Under the pieces are notes generated by a model. The model did not search any database. It was not told the origin of the DNA and saw nothing but the letters and a program-made list of their open reading frames with translations. From assembly GCA_023014485.1 (NCBI GenBank), contig JAJOZX010005633.1, positions 62,001-126,000 of the forward strand: a DNA stretch of 64,000 nt. Reading direction: 5' to 3'. The translations under genes and the position numbers were made by a program. Numbering within the stretch: position 1 is the stretch's first letter; every line of letters begins with the position of its first letter. Shown piece by piece: positions 11,901 through 24,100 of the stretch. The stretch is from Bathynomus jamesi (lineage: Eukaryota > Arthropoda > Malacostraca > Isopoda > Cirolanidae).

Positions 11901-14900
11901 TAATTGTTAAATTAAAAAATTTGTTAGCAACACTAAAGCGTTTAAGCGACTCAGTCACTAAAGAGTCTCAGACCAATCACCAAAGCCCTTTCCCAAAGGA
12001 TCTTCATGGACGCAATGCAATTGAAGATCTTCTAAAGGAATATGTAGAAAAAGGGTGTGCAGAATACAACATTGATCCACTTCAGTATTGGAAAAACGCT
12101 CCAGTGTCACTACTGGAGTCCATGGCCAGGAACTTTCTAGGAGTAACAGCGACTTCTGCCCCGTCGGAAAGTGTGTTCTCAATAGCAGAAACTTTTATTT
12201 TGCACAACGAGGAAATTTTGGTGTAGAAACATTTAATCGTCTTCTTATCAAATGTAATCAGGAAGTGTTTTTGACAAAATTACTCGTACTTAAATATGCA
12301 AATGAAAAATATAAACATTTCTTTAACACTGCATTATGTAAGATTATATCTTAAGTCAAAGTTTCCTCTCTGTAATTGAAACAACTTGTCTGATATTAAA
12401 ATATATTGATTCATAATCCATTCATACTCGTTTCCTCATTTTCCTTCTTTTGAGATAATATAAGCTACATAATAAATAAATACACAATTACATCTAAGGA
12501 AAAACCATGATGTTGATTTCTAATTGGCGAATATGATCTTGCCTATTTAACTAGTTTGATAGATGATGTCATTATAATTGTAATCGCAATTCAACATTTC
12601 TAAAATGTAGTAATTGTAATTATCCTGAAAATTTTCCAAGCCTGCTTAGGACACACTCACCCCTATGTGATGGAGAAATTAGCTTCCTGGATGTTACCTA
12701 TTTTTTTATTTATTATATACACGAAGCCATCACTTTATCGCCGCATCATTTCTTCGATTAAACGCCAAAGGTCACCGTATTGAGAGAATGACTTTAAATT
12801 TATTTATATTGCCATCTTTCGCACTAGAACTACTTAGATAAGGGAACACTGATCCAGAGGCACCTCCAGCTGGTCAACACACCCAAATTTAAGAATTCCC
12901 ACGAATGGGTCTTCCCTCATTTTTTTAATAATTTTCACTAAGTATTTGTATATCGAATCCCTCACACTGGAATTATCATACTTAAAAAACTAATTCGATA
13001 ACAACTAATTATCCTACAAAATAAGCTACAATTTCCAAGTAACAATGATGCGAGGATATTTTGGGAATTCTAGTTGAGCTCATCAGGAAAAACTGGAAAA
13101 CGACGGTGAAAACGGGTGAGCTGATCGAGTCACACACACAAATATGACATTATAATGAAATAATACATAATTAAACAGTTTAATTAGAATGGCGTGTTGT
13201 TTTAAAGTTCATACACTTCACTCTTGACCATCCAAACACTAAAGTTTTGATGATAAAAAAAAAAGGTCGCCTTCGAATTCTGAAACAATTCACATTGTAG
13301 CTACGAATTGAAAAATTTTTTTGGATCTTTTCCGTTGGGACTAACTAGCAGCGAATTTTAATGAAAATCGGTATACTAATGTAGTTTTGGTCACTGATTT
13401 CAAAAATAACTTTTTGGAGAAATGAAAAACAAACATGTTAGAGCACTTTAAATTATTAAAGTGTGTTTTTAACGAAAATATCATGACTTAACCTAACCAA
13501 TCGTCAAGGGCGTACAATTGACCTAACCAGGCATTAATTCTTGATTTTTTTTTTTATGCTACTTTTACAGATCTGCCGAGATCCTTCAAAAAACGTATTC
13601 TTCGTAAAGTTGCACTTTTTACCGTTTGACCGACGCTTTTGGCAACGAAAGAACTGGGTAGTTTTATCAAAGGAAACACATTCCCACACTTCGAGCACTT
13701 TTTCATAAACAGTAGCCGTTTGTAACTCTGGCTAAATTTAACACAATCCTCTGTAACTAGTTAAGCTAGTTAAAACACACATTATTTAAAGTGCTCTAAC
13801 TTTTTTTTTTTTTTTTTTTTTGAGAAATGAAAAACGAGTTATTTTTGAAATCAGTGACCAAAACTACATTAGTATACCGATTTTCATTAAAATTCGCTGC
13901 TAGTCCCCAAACGGAAAAAAAACAATTTTTCCAGAAATGAAAAACGTAGAATCTTAGTTAAAATACTTAAGGAAAGTTTACGACAATGACTAGTGAAAAA
14001 CTCGCAAAGAGCTATTCATACTTTAAAAAATCATGGAAAGAAGTCAGTCAGTTTGTTTTGCCACTCCCGAGCAATACGTCTGGAAAATATAGTGGAATTA
14101 CTTCAAATGTTTAAATAAAATGAGATATACACAAATGGAAAGAACTGTCACTTGTGGACAAAGGTTTAATGAAGAAAACTTGAAGAACCTGCAGTCTGTC
14201 ATCTCTCAAATCCAGTATGACAAAACTATTTTACAGTGACCATGTCTTTGAGAATGTTTAGATTTCTCTTGCAACTTCATGATAAGCTGCAAAGTTACAA
14301 CAAAGTGACGAGTTTGTCCACGAAATAAATGAGCTAGTAAAGCATTTCTTTAAAGAGATGACAAATGAAGCAACGTGGGCTAAAAATAAATCTCTCTTCA
14401 AGCACAACATTAATAGAGGAAGAAGAGCTGAGACAAAGTTTAAAGGATCTTAAAAAGTTCAGAGGTACATTTATATCCATTACAAAGGCAATGTTGTTCA
14501 TCCAGCAACAAGCAATAAACGAGCGAAATCCTGAATGATCTATATGGCGTTAAGCCAGATTTCTTTCAAGGAGGAAAGAAGAAGAGAGCTTAAATATAAT
14601 TGGGATATTTAGAAATGAGTTTCTTCAGTCTATTTATTGTGAAATAAAATCAAGAGTCAGAATCCTCGGGTAATTTTGGAAAAGGTGATTCTCTTAAAAG
14701 TCTCTCCACCCATTTTCCTACAAGGTTCTGACGATAAAAATTTGGGAATTTTCCATCAACAGAGAGAAGTCTCCATTCCAGTGAATGCTATAAGCCTATT
14801 TGAATCCTGAAAGGAGTTTAGTGCAGTTCTAAAGCAGACTATTCAACAAAAAAGTGGTTACTCCGAAGGTCTTGAAGCCGAACCATGATTCTTTTACAAA

Positions 14901-17900
14901 GCCTCTAATAGAAATATTTACTCGAAATTATCCGTACAAATTTCAGTGGATTTTTTTTATCCTCATCAGTGCATGATTAAAATACCCATGCTGTTCATGG
15001 ATTTGTAAACAAGTTTAAATAAAGGTTTTTTATTTACATAACTTTTAATTTACTAGGGCCTAAAGTCTCATGCAATTCCATCTTAAAAATGTAAATTTTT
15101 TGCGTAGACTCAAAATTCTCAATGGAGAAGAGTAATTTTATTTTTATTTGGGTGGCAAGGTGGTATTTTGGCACCCCGGTGAGAGCGCAGGGATTTACCC
15201 CCGATCTCCACACCTCTAGTGCAGCGTTACAGATCTTATTCCATCATAATTATATATGTTGGCGGCAATGAGCTAAATCAGGCATTAAGATAATGCCTAG
15301 GCAATACGCTGAAAGCCATAAAGGCATATAGCATTAAGTTACAATGGTCACTTTCACTGTTTATGTTAGGTTAGGTTAAATCTATTATTATTAAAGATAT
15401 ATAAATAGGCATTACTTATAATTACACGCATTCTTAGCTTTCAACTTATTGCCTAGATATTAAGCTTAATGCCGGATTTCGCTTATTGCCGCTAACATAT
15501 ATGTATATACACACACACACACACGAGTTTAGAGAAATCCTTGCAAGCAAACTGCGACCAACCTTGTACATAAAATCCAGCAATGACTCCATATCCTTTC
15601 CCGTGACGTCCTTCATAAACACGACAGGGTGCTTGCAAGGCGTCTTCGAGAACATCTCCTTGAAGTAGTCGCTGCAGGTTGAAAGAACAAACTTGTGGGC
15701 CGGGTACAATCTTCCTCCGCATGCCAAAGACACGTCAGTATAAGCTTCCTAAAACCAGATTTAAAAATAAATTTCAATAACTTCGACATACATATATATA
15801 TATATATATATATACACACAGCCAAAAGTCTAGAAACATAGGAACTATGCTTTTCAATGCAAGTATATATGTATATTTGCATTGAAAAGCATAGTGCCTA
15901 TGTTTCCATACTTTTGACTCACCCTGTGTGTGTGTGCGCGCGCGCTCTGCAGCATTCCGCCTCATTTGCGATTTGGTGGAGGAGGGAATTGCTTTTCGAT
16001 CTACCCCTGCCCTCGTAGGACGCATAAAACCTAACCAGCTGGTTCTTGAAAATATTCAGGTTCGTGTGCTGAAGATTCCTCAGTTCTTTGGAGACATTAA
16101 AAAGTTTTGGGCTTCTTATTCAGAGTATTTTTCATCCTCGTTTTCATGGCCTCCTGTCGCACCGCAGCTGGGACAGTATAAAATATGCCTCTTCTTTTAT
16201 TCCAGTGTGTTTCTATTTCGTTTCTAAGGTTAGGGATAAAACCCTTGAGTATTTTCTGTATGTATATTATGGTGTACCGCTCGCCTCTTCTTTCCGGAGA
16301 GTAGATTTTCGGGGATTGTAGTTGAGACCAGTATAGTCTTCACCTTTTGTTTCCTCTATCCTAAGACGTAAAAGTCCTTTTTATGGTTTCAATGTTTGCA
16401 ATCTCATTTTCTGTATGGGGTTGTGAGTAGTAGGCGATACTAATTTAGTGGTAAGACTAGACTTTTCCATAATTTTAGCATGATGTTCGTTTCTCTGCTG
16501 TGAAAGTTCCTCCAGATGATTCCCATCATTTTTCTAGCTGTTGTAATTGTAATGTTATAATGCTCTCCGAATTCTGCATCTGACATTATTACTGCGAGAT
16601 TCCCGACTTGTGGGTTTGGTGTTATCTATTTGGCTTGCGGAGTTTTGTACTCTTTATTCTGCAGCACCTTGTTACCACCATTTTATTTTTAATTAACTAC
16701 CATTTATTTTTAATTAAGAGCCCAGTAAAACCTGAAGCTTAAGGGCCAAATTAAATAAAAATAATTAGTCCAGCTTTATGTCATTGTAAACTGTAAGAAC
16801 ACTATTTATTTTATTAATAATAATAATAAAGGTTATTCAATTCAAAACCATATATTAGAAGTTGGAATTTTTCGTCTTTGAATTTCATGCCGTTGTCTTC
16901 TGCCCACTTCAATAATGTTTTAACGTCATTTTGTAATTTTTCGGTGTCACCTTCGTTTGACATATGCTTGCGTCATCCGCGAAACATGATACAATACTGT
17001 CATTACTAATCTGCATCAATGTCTGCAATCATTATTATGAACAGCAAGGGAACTAATACTGTACTTTGTGGGACAGAGCTCATGACTTCTGAGACTTCAG
17101 ATTTTAGCTTCATTTACTACCAATCTTTGTTCTTTGAGTCAAAAAAATTAAACGTCCATTTTCCCAGCAATTCCTGTATTCTTAAGTTCGTGTGCTATAA
17201 TACGTTCAAAGCACTTTATAGGGTGGGAGATGAAAGCTACTGACCGATAATGCCTAGGCATTGTTCCGTTACCTCCTTTAAATAAGGGGGCAATGTTCGC
17301 GTTCTTTAATGGAATTGGAATTTTTCTTGTGCCGAGTGATTTTCTCCAAAATATATAGAGGCTTGGTAGTACTCTCTTTACATTTCTTCAGAAACGTGGC
17401 ACTCCCATGTTTCTGGCCCTGGTGTCGAATTTTCTCGCATTTGTGATAAAGCCTTAATTACGTCTCTTTCCGAGAACTCTTAAGTCTATTAATAGGTTCG
17501 TGCCCGCACACACACACACACACACATATAATATATATATTTTAACTGCAAACAACACACAGTATAATTAATGTAAAGAACGACGCTTGTGTAGAAGAGC
17601 GTTCCGTACAAGATGAGGAGGGAAAACGAACAAATTAAAAATGAGGTACCGCCCGGGAATCGGATGACCCGGGTTCGATTCCCGGGTGGTACCTCATTTT
17701 TAATTTGTTCGTTCTCCCTCCTCATCTTGTGCGGAACGCTCTTCTACACAAGCGTCGTTCTTTACATTAATTATACTGTGTTGTTTGCAGTTAAAATGTA
17801 TATATGTACGGCATGCGAAGGTGCCCCCTCAGGGCATTGGTTTCTGCTCGTATGTAGGAGAATTACGACTTCTGATTGATCGAGGTCCATGGTGTAGTGG

Positions 17901-18042
17901 ATAGCATATCTGATCGGCAATCGGATGATCTCGGGTTCGATTCCCGGGTGGTACCTCATTTTTCATTTGTTCGTTCTCCCTCCTCATCTTGTGCGGAACG
18001 CTCTTCTACACAAGCGTCGTTCTTTACATTAATTATACCGTG

Positions 18043-18125
<83 letters not shown>

Positions 18126-21100
18126 ATATATATATACAGGGTGGGCCGTAAGTTTCCATACATAGGAAAATTTAAATACGTGCGTCGGTATTTGGATCAG
18201 CAGTTTCCGGATGCTTGGATTGGTCGGCGTGGTCCTGTGGAGTGGCCTCCCAGATCCCCAGATCTCACCCCCCTTGATTTCTATCTTTGGGGGCACTTGA
18301 AGGCCATGGTGTATCAGGAAAAGATACGAGACATAAATCATCTAAAGGAACGTATCACCAACGCCATTACAAGCATAACGTCAACTGTGCTAATGCGTGT
18401 TCATCAACAGTGGGGAACACGTATTGAAATGTGTTTTCAAAACAATGGCAACCATGTAGAGCATATTATATAAATAAAAATGGTTGTCCATAAAAAAATG
18501 TTTATTTTTCCTATGTATGGAAACTTACGGCCCACCCTGTATATATATATATATTTTTTTTTTTTGTATTGGGGCGTTTACCGCCATTTCCCGCTATACG
18601 TTAGCGGATATCATGGCGAGGCGGAATATGAGAAAGAGAAACGGAGACGGGGGAAAGGCACTAGAAGTGGGAGGACAGCGGACGACGGGTGAGAAGTCAC
18701 CTAAAGCTCAGATAGGATGCGAGATTGGGAGAGGAAGAGGAAAAGACGGTCAAGCGAGGAGAGGGCTCTCAGCGAGCATGAGACGCAAACGATCGGGGAG
18801 GGGGAAATCAGAAAGGAACGGGAAGGCGCGACGACGTACTGACGACAGGGTGGGGCATTCCACAAGGATGTGAGAGATGGTGAGGGGTCGTTGCAGGAGG
18901 CGCAACGAGGAGCCTCCTGCCGGAACATAAGGTAGCCGTGCGTGAGGCGCGTATGGCCGATGCGAAGCCGCACAAGGACGACCTCTTTGTGTCGAGAGCG
19001 GTGGAAGGACGCCCAATATGACATGCGGGGGCGTATGGACCAGAGTTTATTTCCGGTGGCCTCGTCCCAGGACTGTTGCCATACGCGGTCGTAGAAGGAA
19101 CGAAAGACCTGCACATAGTCAGAGAAGGGGAGCGGGCGGAGGAGGGGAGGCATCGAGGCGGCGGACCGGGCTGTGCGGTCAGCCGCCTCATTACCGGAAA
19201 CACCAACATGGGCAGGAACCCAGCAGAAGGTGACCCGGATCCGGTGAAAGGTGTGCAGGACATGGTACTCCTGTTGAATAAGGCGTACGAGGGGGTCCGG
19301 GGAATCATAGCGCTCGAGCGCTTGAAGGGCGCTCAGCGAGTCCGGAGGAAAATGGTACAGGAAGACCGCGACGAGAAACTCGATACCCAGACGGAGGGCT
19401 TCCAGAAGGGCAAAGAGCTCCGCGGAAAAGATGGAGGCCTGTACCGGCAGGGGGATACCCCGGGAGGTAGGTGACAGCGACGGAGAGAAGACAGCGGCCG
19501 CGACACCTGCAGGGGAGCGCGAGCCGTCGGTGTAAACGGGAACGTCGTCCGAGTGTAGGGGAAGATGGGCCAGAAAAGAAGACCGGAGGACGGTAGGAGG
19601 AGACTCCTTGCGCAGGCCACGAAGCGCCTGGCAGCGGCAGATAGGGGTGGTCAGCCAGGGGGGCGACAGGTCAAAGGAGAACGGCAGGATAGAGGGTGGG
19701 GGGATCCCAAGGGATGAAAAGATCTCGGCCAGAGGGGCAGCGAAATGCCACGTGTCAGGCCGGGGTAGCGCCTGGGAGATCGCGGAGAAGAGTAGGGACA
19801 TCGGGAGGCGGCAGATGCGAAGGTAACACTTCGCCATGAGAAGGCCCCGGCGAAGGGGCAGGGGGGGGTGCCCGCAGTCGACCTGAAGACTAGCGACAGG
19901 GGACGAGCGGAAGGCACCCGACGCCAGGCGAAGGCCTCGGTGGAGAAGAGGATCCAGCATACGGAGTGCCGGAGGAGGTGGAGCTGTAGACCACACAGCC
20001 GTAGTCGATGCGGGATTGCACCAGGGAGGTGTACAGGCGCAGCAGAGTACGCCTGTCCACCCCCAAGGTCATGTGGGACAGGTGACTCAAGAGGGAGAGG
20101 GTGCGGCGAGATGATTGCCGCAACCGCCTAAGGTGTGGAACCCAACCGAAAAATTCGTCGAGGGTCGTACCCAGGAATCGAACGGATGGGACGAGGGGAA
20201 GAGGAGTGCCGGCAAGGGTAAGGGCGAAGGTATGCGACAGACGGAGGCGCCGAGGACGGAAAAGCATACTGGAAGACTTAGAGGGTGAGAAAGCATAGCC
20301 AACCGAGGACGCCCAGCGAACCACCGCGTTGATGGCTAGCTGGAGTCGACGTTCAGCCAAAGACGGGAGGCGGCCAGAGCAATAGATAGCCAGGTCATCG
20401 GCATAGAGGGAGCTACGAACGGAAGTAGGCAGGACCGTAGCGACTGTGTTCATCACTAGTGAGAAACACAGGACGCTAAGGACACTACCCTGAGGGACAC
20501 CCTCCTCCAACGGAAAGCGGTCCGAGAGGGTAGAACCGATGCGGACGCGGAAAGAACGGGCGGACAAGAAGTTATAAATAAAGGAGGGGAGAAAGCCTAC
20601 GAAACCCAGGGAGCGTAAGCAGTCAAAGACCGCGCTCCGCCGGGTAGTATCGTAGGCCTTCTGGAGGTCGAAAAAGACGGCGAGTACAAATTGACGCCGG
20701 GAGAAAGCCTCCTGCACGTCGTGGCTAAGGAGGAGGAGGGGGTCGGTGGTAGACCGGAAGCGCCGGAAACCAGCCTGGGTAGCAGGGTATTGGTCACTCG
20801 CCTCCAGGGTAAGGGACAGCCGCGAGGCGACCATCGCCTCCATAACCTTGCAGGCGCAGCATGTCAGGGAAATGGGGCGATAGTTCGACGGGAGTGAGGG
20901 GTCTTTATCGCGCTTCGGGATGGGGACGACGATGGACTCACGCCACCGGTCCGGGAATGAACCCTCCAACCAAATCCGGTTATAGAGGTCCAGTAAAAAG
21001 CTGAGAGCAGAGGGGTGGAGGTGCCGTAACAAGTCATAGGGGATATTATCGGGGCCGGGGGCGGAGGGCCTCCCGAAGCTCCGTCATGCGGAAGAGGTGA

Positions 21101-24100
21101 TTATAGGGGTCATCCCTATGAGGTGGAAAATCCGGTGGGTCGCGGCGGGAGTGGGGGGGAATCGGAACTGGAGATGGCTGCGAAGTGCGCCGCGAGTGCG
21201 TTCGCGACGACCTCCGGATCGGATACGAACTCGTCGTCCCCGACCCGAAGCACCGGGGGTCGAGGGGGGACACGGGTCCCCTCAAAACTACGCACCCTGC
21301 GCCAAACAGTCGAGGAGGAGATCCCGGACACGTAACTCCGCCAGGAGGTACGCCGGGCTAGTTTCAGGATCCGACGGGCCACTGCCTTCAGGCGCTGAAA
21401 CGCTATCTTGTGCTCCAGCTGGCGGGTCCAGTAGAAGCGGCGGCCGGCACGGCGCCGCTCCTGAACGGCATGGGAGCACTCTGGGGTCCACCATGGGACG
21501 CTTCGCGGCCTGGGGGAGCCAGAGGTACGGGGGATGCAACTGGCGGCAGCCGAGAGGATCTTACTCTCGAGGAAGGCGAGGGCCTCACTAACGGAGGGAA
21601 AGGCAGGAATTGATGGCGAGATCGGCGTGCCCCTCGCGTATGAGGCTCAGTCTGCTCGGGCGAACAGCCAGCGCGGGCGGACAGAGGTGGGGGGGAGGAG
21701 ACGGGTCGGGGTAAGACACACTGGGAAATGGTCACTGCCGGAAGAATCCGGCAGGACCTCCCAGGTGAACTCCGTCACGATATCGAGGGAAACCAGGGAA
21801 AGGTCGATACAGGTGAAACTGTCGTGGGCCGAGTGAAGGCAGGTTGGGGAGCCATCGTTCAGAAAGGTGAACTCGAGCTCGTCCGTAAGGGAGAGAAGGG
21901 TCCCGGAGAGAAAGGTGGAGCAAACGTCAACCCAGGCCGGGTCCCGACTGTTGAAGTCCCCGAGAATCAAGAAAGGGCGGGGAAGCTGAAGAATCGGAGA
22001 GAATCGGGTGGAGGGCGTACGTTAGGGGAGAGGTAAAGAGAGCAGACCGTGAGCTGGCGCCCCAAAGAAAGGCGCACGGCCACAGCTTGCAGGACTGTAC
22101 GGAGCGGGAGGGGGCGAAAAGGGACGGAGCGGTGCACGAAGACCGCGGAGCCCCCCCTACCCGCCCCATCGAGAGGCGGGGAAGGGAGCCCGCAGTAGCC
22201 GGACACTCGAGGGAGGGAACGGGATCCCAGATCGTCTCCTGAAGGCAGAAACACGCCGGACACCTGGAGGCCAGGAGAGAGGAGAGACTCTCGAGGCCTA
22301 CCAGGAGCCAGCGGATGTTCCACTGCAGGAGCGAGGTATAGGGAGGGGTAGGAAAGTCAGCGAAAAGGATGGTTATGGGGTGGGTGGGCCGATCGGGCGG
22401 CCCGAGATTACAAAGGGGACTGGAAAGCCCCGGGGTCCAACGGGGGACGCCGAACGAGGGCGAAGGCGAGGGTCACCCCGACGAGGGGGCGATGTGGAAC
22501 CAGACGCCGGCAAGTCCTCCAGAAGAGGAGTCTCCCGGACGTCCGGGAGAGAGCGATGCAGAGAAGGGGATGTGAGGGGTACCCAGAACGCCCCTCCCTT
22601 CACCGGAGGTGCAGGGGAGGCAGGACTACGAGGGGGAGTGGAAAATAATACCTCACCCGGAAGCATAGGCAGGCCGAGGAGAGAGATGTGGCGGGTCGAG
22701 CGCGGGGGCGTGCACGTCCCAACCCACGCCGACCAGGCGGGCGAGTTCCCCCTCCACTGGGTCCATCGACCGGGCCGGATGGGTGTATCTCAGCCCCCAC
22801 CACGAGGGCCGTCGGGGACCCCAGGGGGGAGCGTGCATAACGGTTGCGCAGTGGGGACGGTGAGGACCCCGGGGCGGTAGGGCGAAGGGGGCGTTTGTTT
22901 GGGAGAGGAAGGTGATGCGAGGCCTATGGCCTCGAACCTTTCGGGGTCACTACTGGCGCGGCGCTTGCGGCCCTTACCCCTCCGCCGTGCGGCCCGCATG
23001 GGTGACGGCGGGTCACAGTCCGGAATGGGGGTGGCTGAAGGCGCCGGTGGAGAGGGCGTAGAAGGGGCAGGGGGGGTTGCCGACGAAGCATCGGCGATCG
23101 GGGGGAACACGTGGGGACGCGCTGGTAGTACGGGGAGCCGCGGTGGGAGTCCGCTGGGCGGCAGAGGATGGACAGGGAGTAGCGGACACGGTGGGTGGAG
23201 GCACGATGGGAACCGCCGGTGAGAACGGGGTCTGGGCCGGCGGCGGCCGGGAACGGAGAGCCTCGGCATACGAGGCACCACGCCGGGCCTCGTGGCCACG
23301 CAACCGGTCCCGCGCCTCCCGAGCGCTGAGAAACTCTGATGAACAGAGGGCCCGAACCTCCCTCTCAAAGAGGAAGGACGGGCAAGAGCGGGATGAAGCA
23401 GGGTGTGGTCCATGGCAGTTGGTGCAGGAAGGCAGAGCAGTACAGGGCAAAGGGTGGGGAGGGCCGCCGCAGCGGACACACAACGGGGCCGGCTGACGGC
23501 AGAACTGCTCACGTGGCCAAACCTATTGTACTGAAAACAGCGCGTAGGATCTGGCACGTATGATCGAACCGAGAATTCGCACGCTCGTCTCTCACCAAAG
23601 CCCCAGAATACCGAAACGGGGGGCACCAGTGAGTCGAACGTGAGGAGCAGGCGAGAAGGGGCGGATGGGGATCGCGATTTGTCGGGAAAGCGATATACTC
23701 TCACAACACCCTGGGAGGCGAGGTTAGTCTGGAGGTCTTCCACCGGGATAGGTAGAAGACGAGCGGCGTAGATTGTGCCCTGGCACTGATTGAGACGGGG
23801 GTGGGGGGACACCGTGATCCCGCAGCCCAGGACATTGGGGATAGCGAGCAGAGAGGAGGTTTCGGCAGAGGAACGCGACCTTATCAGAATGGAGCCATCC
23901 CTCTGAGGCCGAAGGTCGAAACGAGCCGTCCCCGTCACCCCATGGATCGCTCGAAAGAGGCGTTCGTGGTTAGTGGGGAGGGGCTTGGAGGAGGAGGGGC
24001 GGAGGACGAGGAACTTGTCCACCGTCCTAAGGCCGAGCGAAGCCGTCGGGCCAAACACCACCGGTACTTCGAGGGGACGGGAAGACGAAAAAGGCGGACG

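Larger units (their letters stand above)
11555..12710 (+). repeat. tRNA-derived SINE split by a hAT element
   Basis: It starts GCCGGATAGCTCAGTGG (A box), with GGTTCGCTCCC (B-box-like) about 45 nt later and a TGCTGGC that roughly pairs with the start. The body resumes after the inserted hAT at 12653 (ACACTCACCCC...) and ends at a T/A-rich tail near 12710. RNA polymerase III origin is inferred from the box spacing. Confidence 0.7.

Noticed and set aside
13980..14930. Possible decayed coding remnant in intron 2
   Set aside because: Some short open segments look vaguely protein-like, but no motif could be assigned to a family, so no gene is called.
17876..17955. Functional tRNA gene
   Set aside because: The D and T arms fold, but the acceptor pairing is poor, the anticodon loop lacks U33, and the same head is attached to a repeated SINE body.
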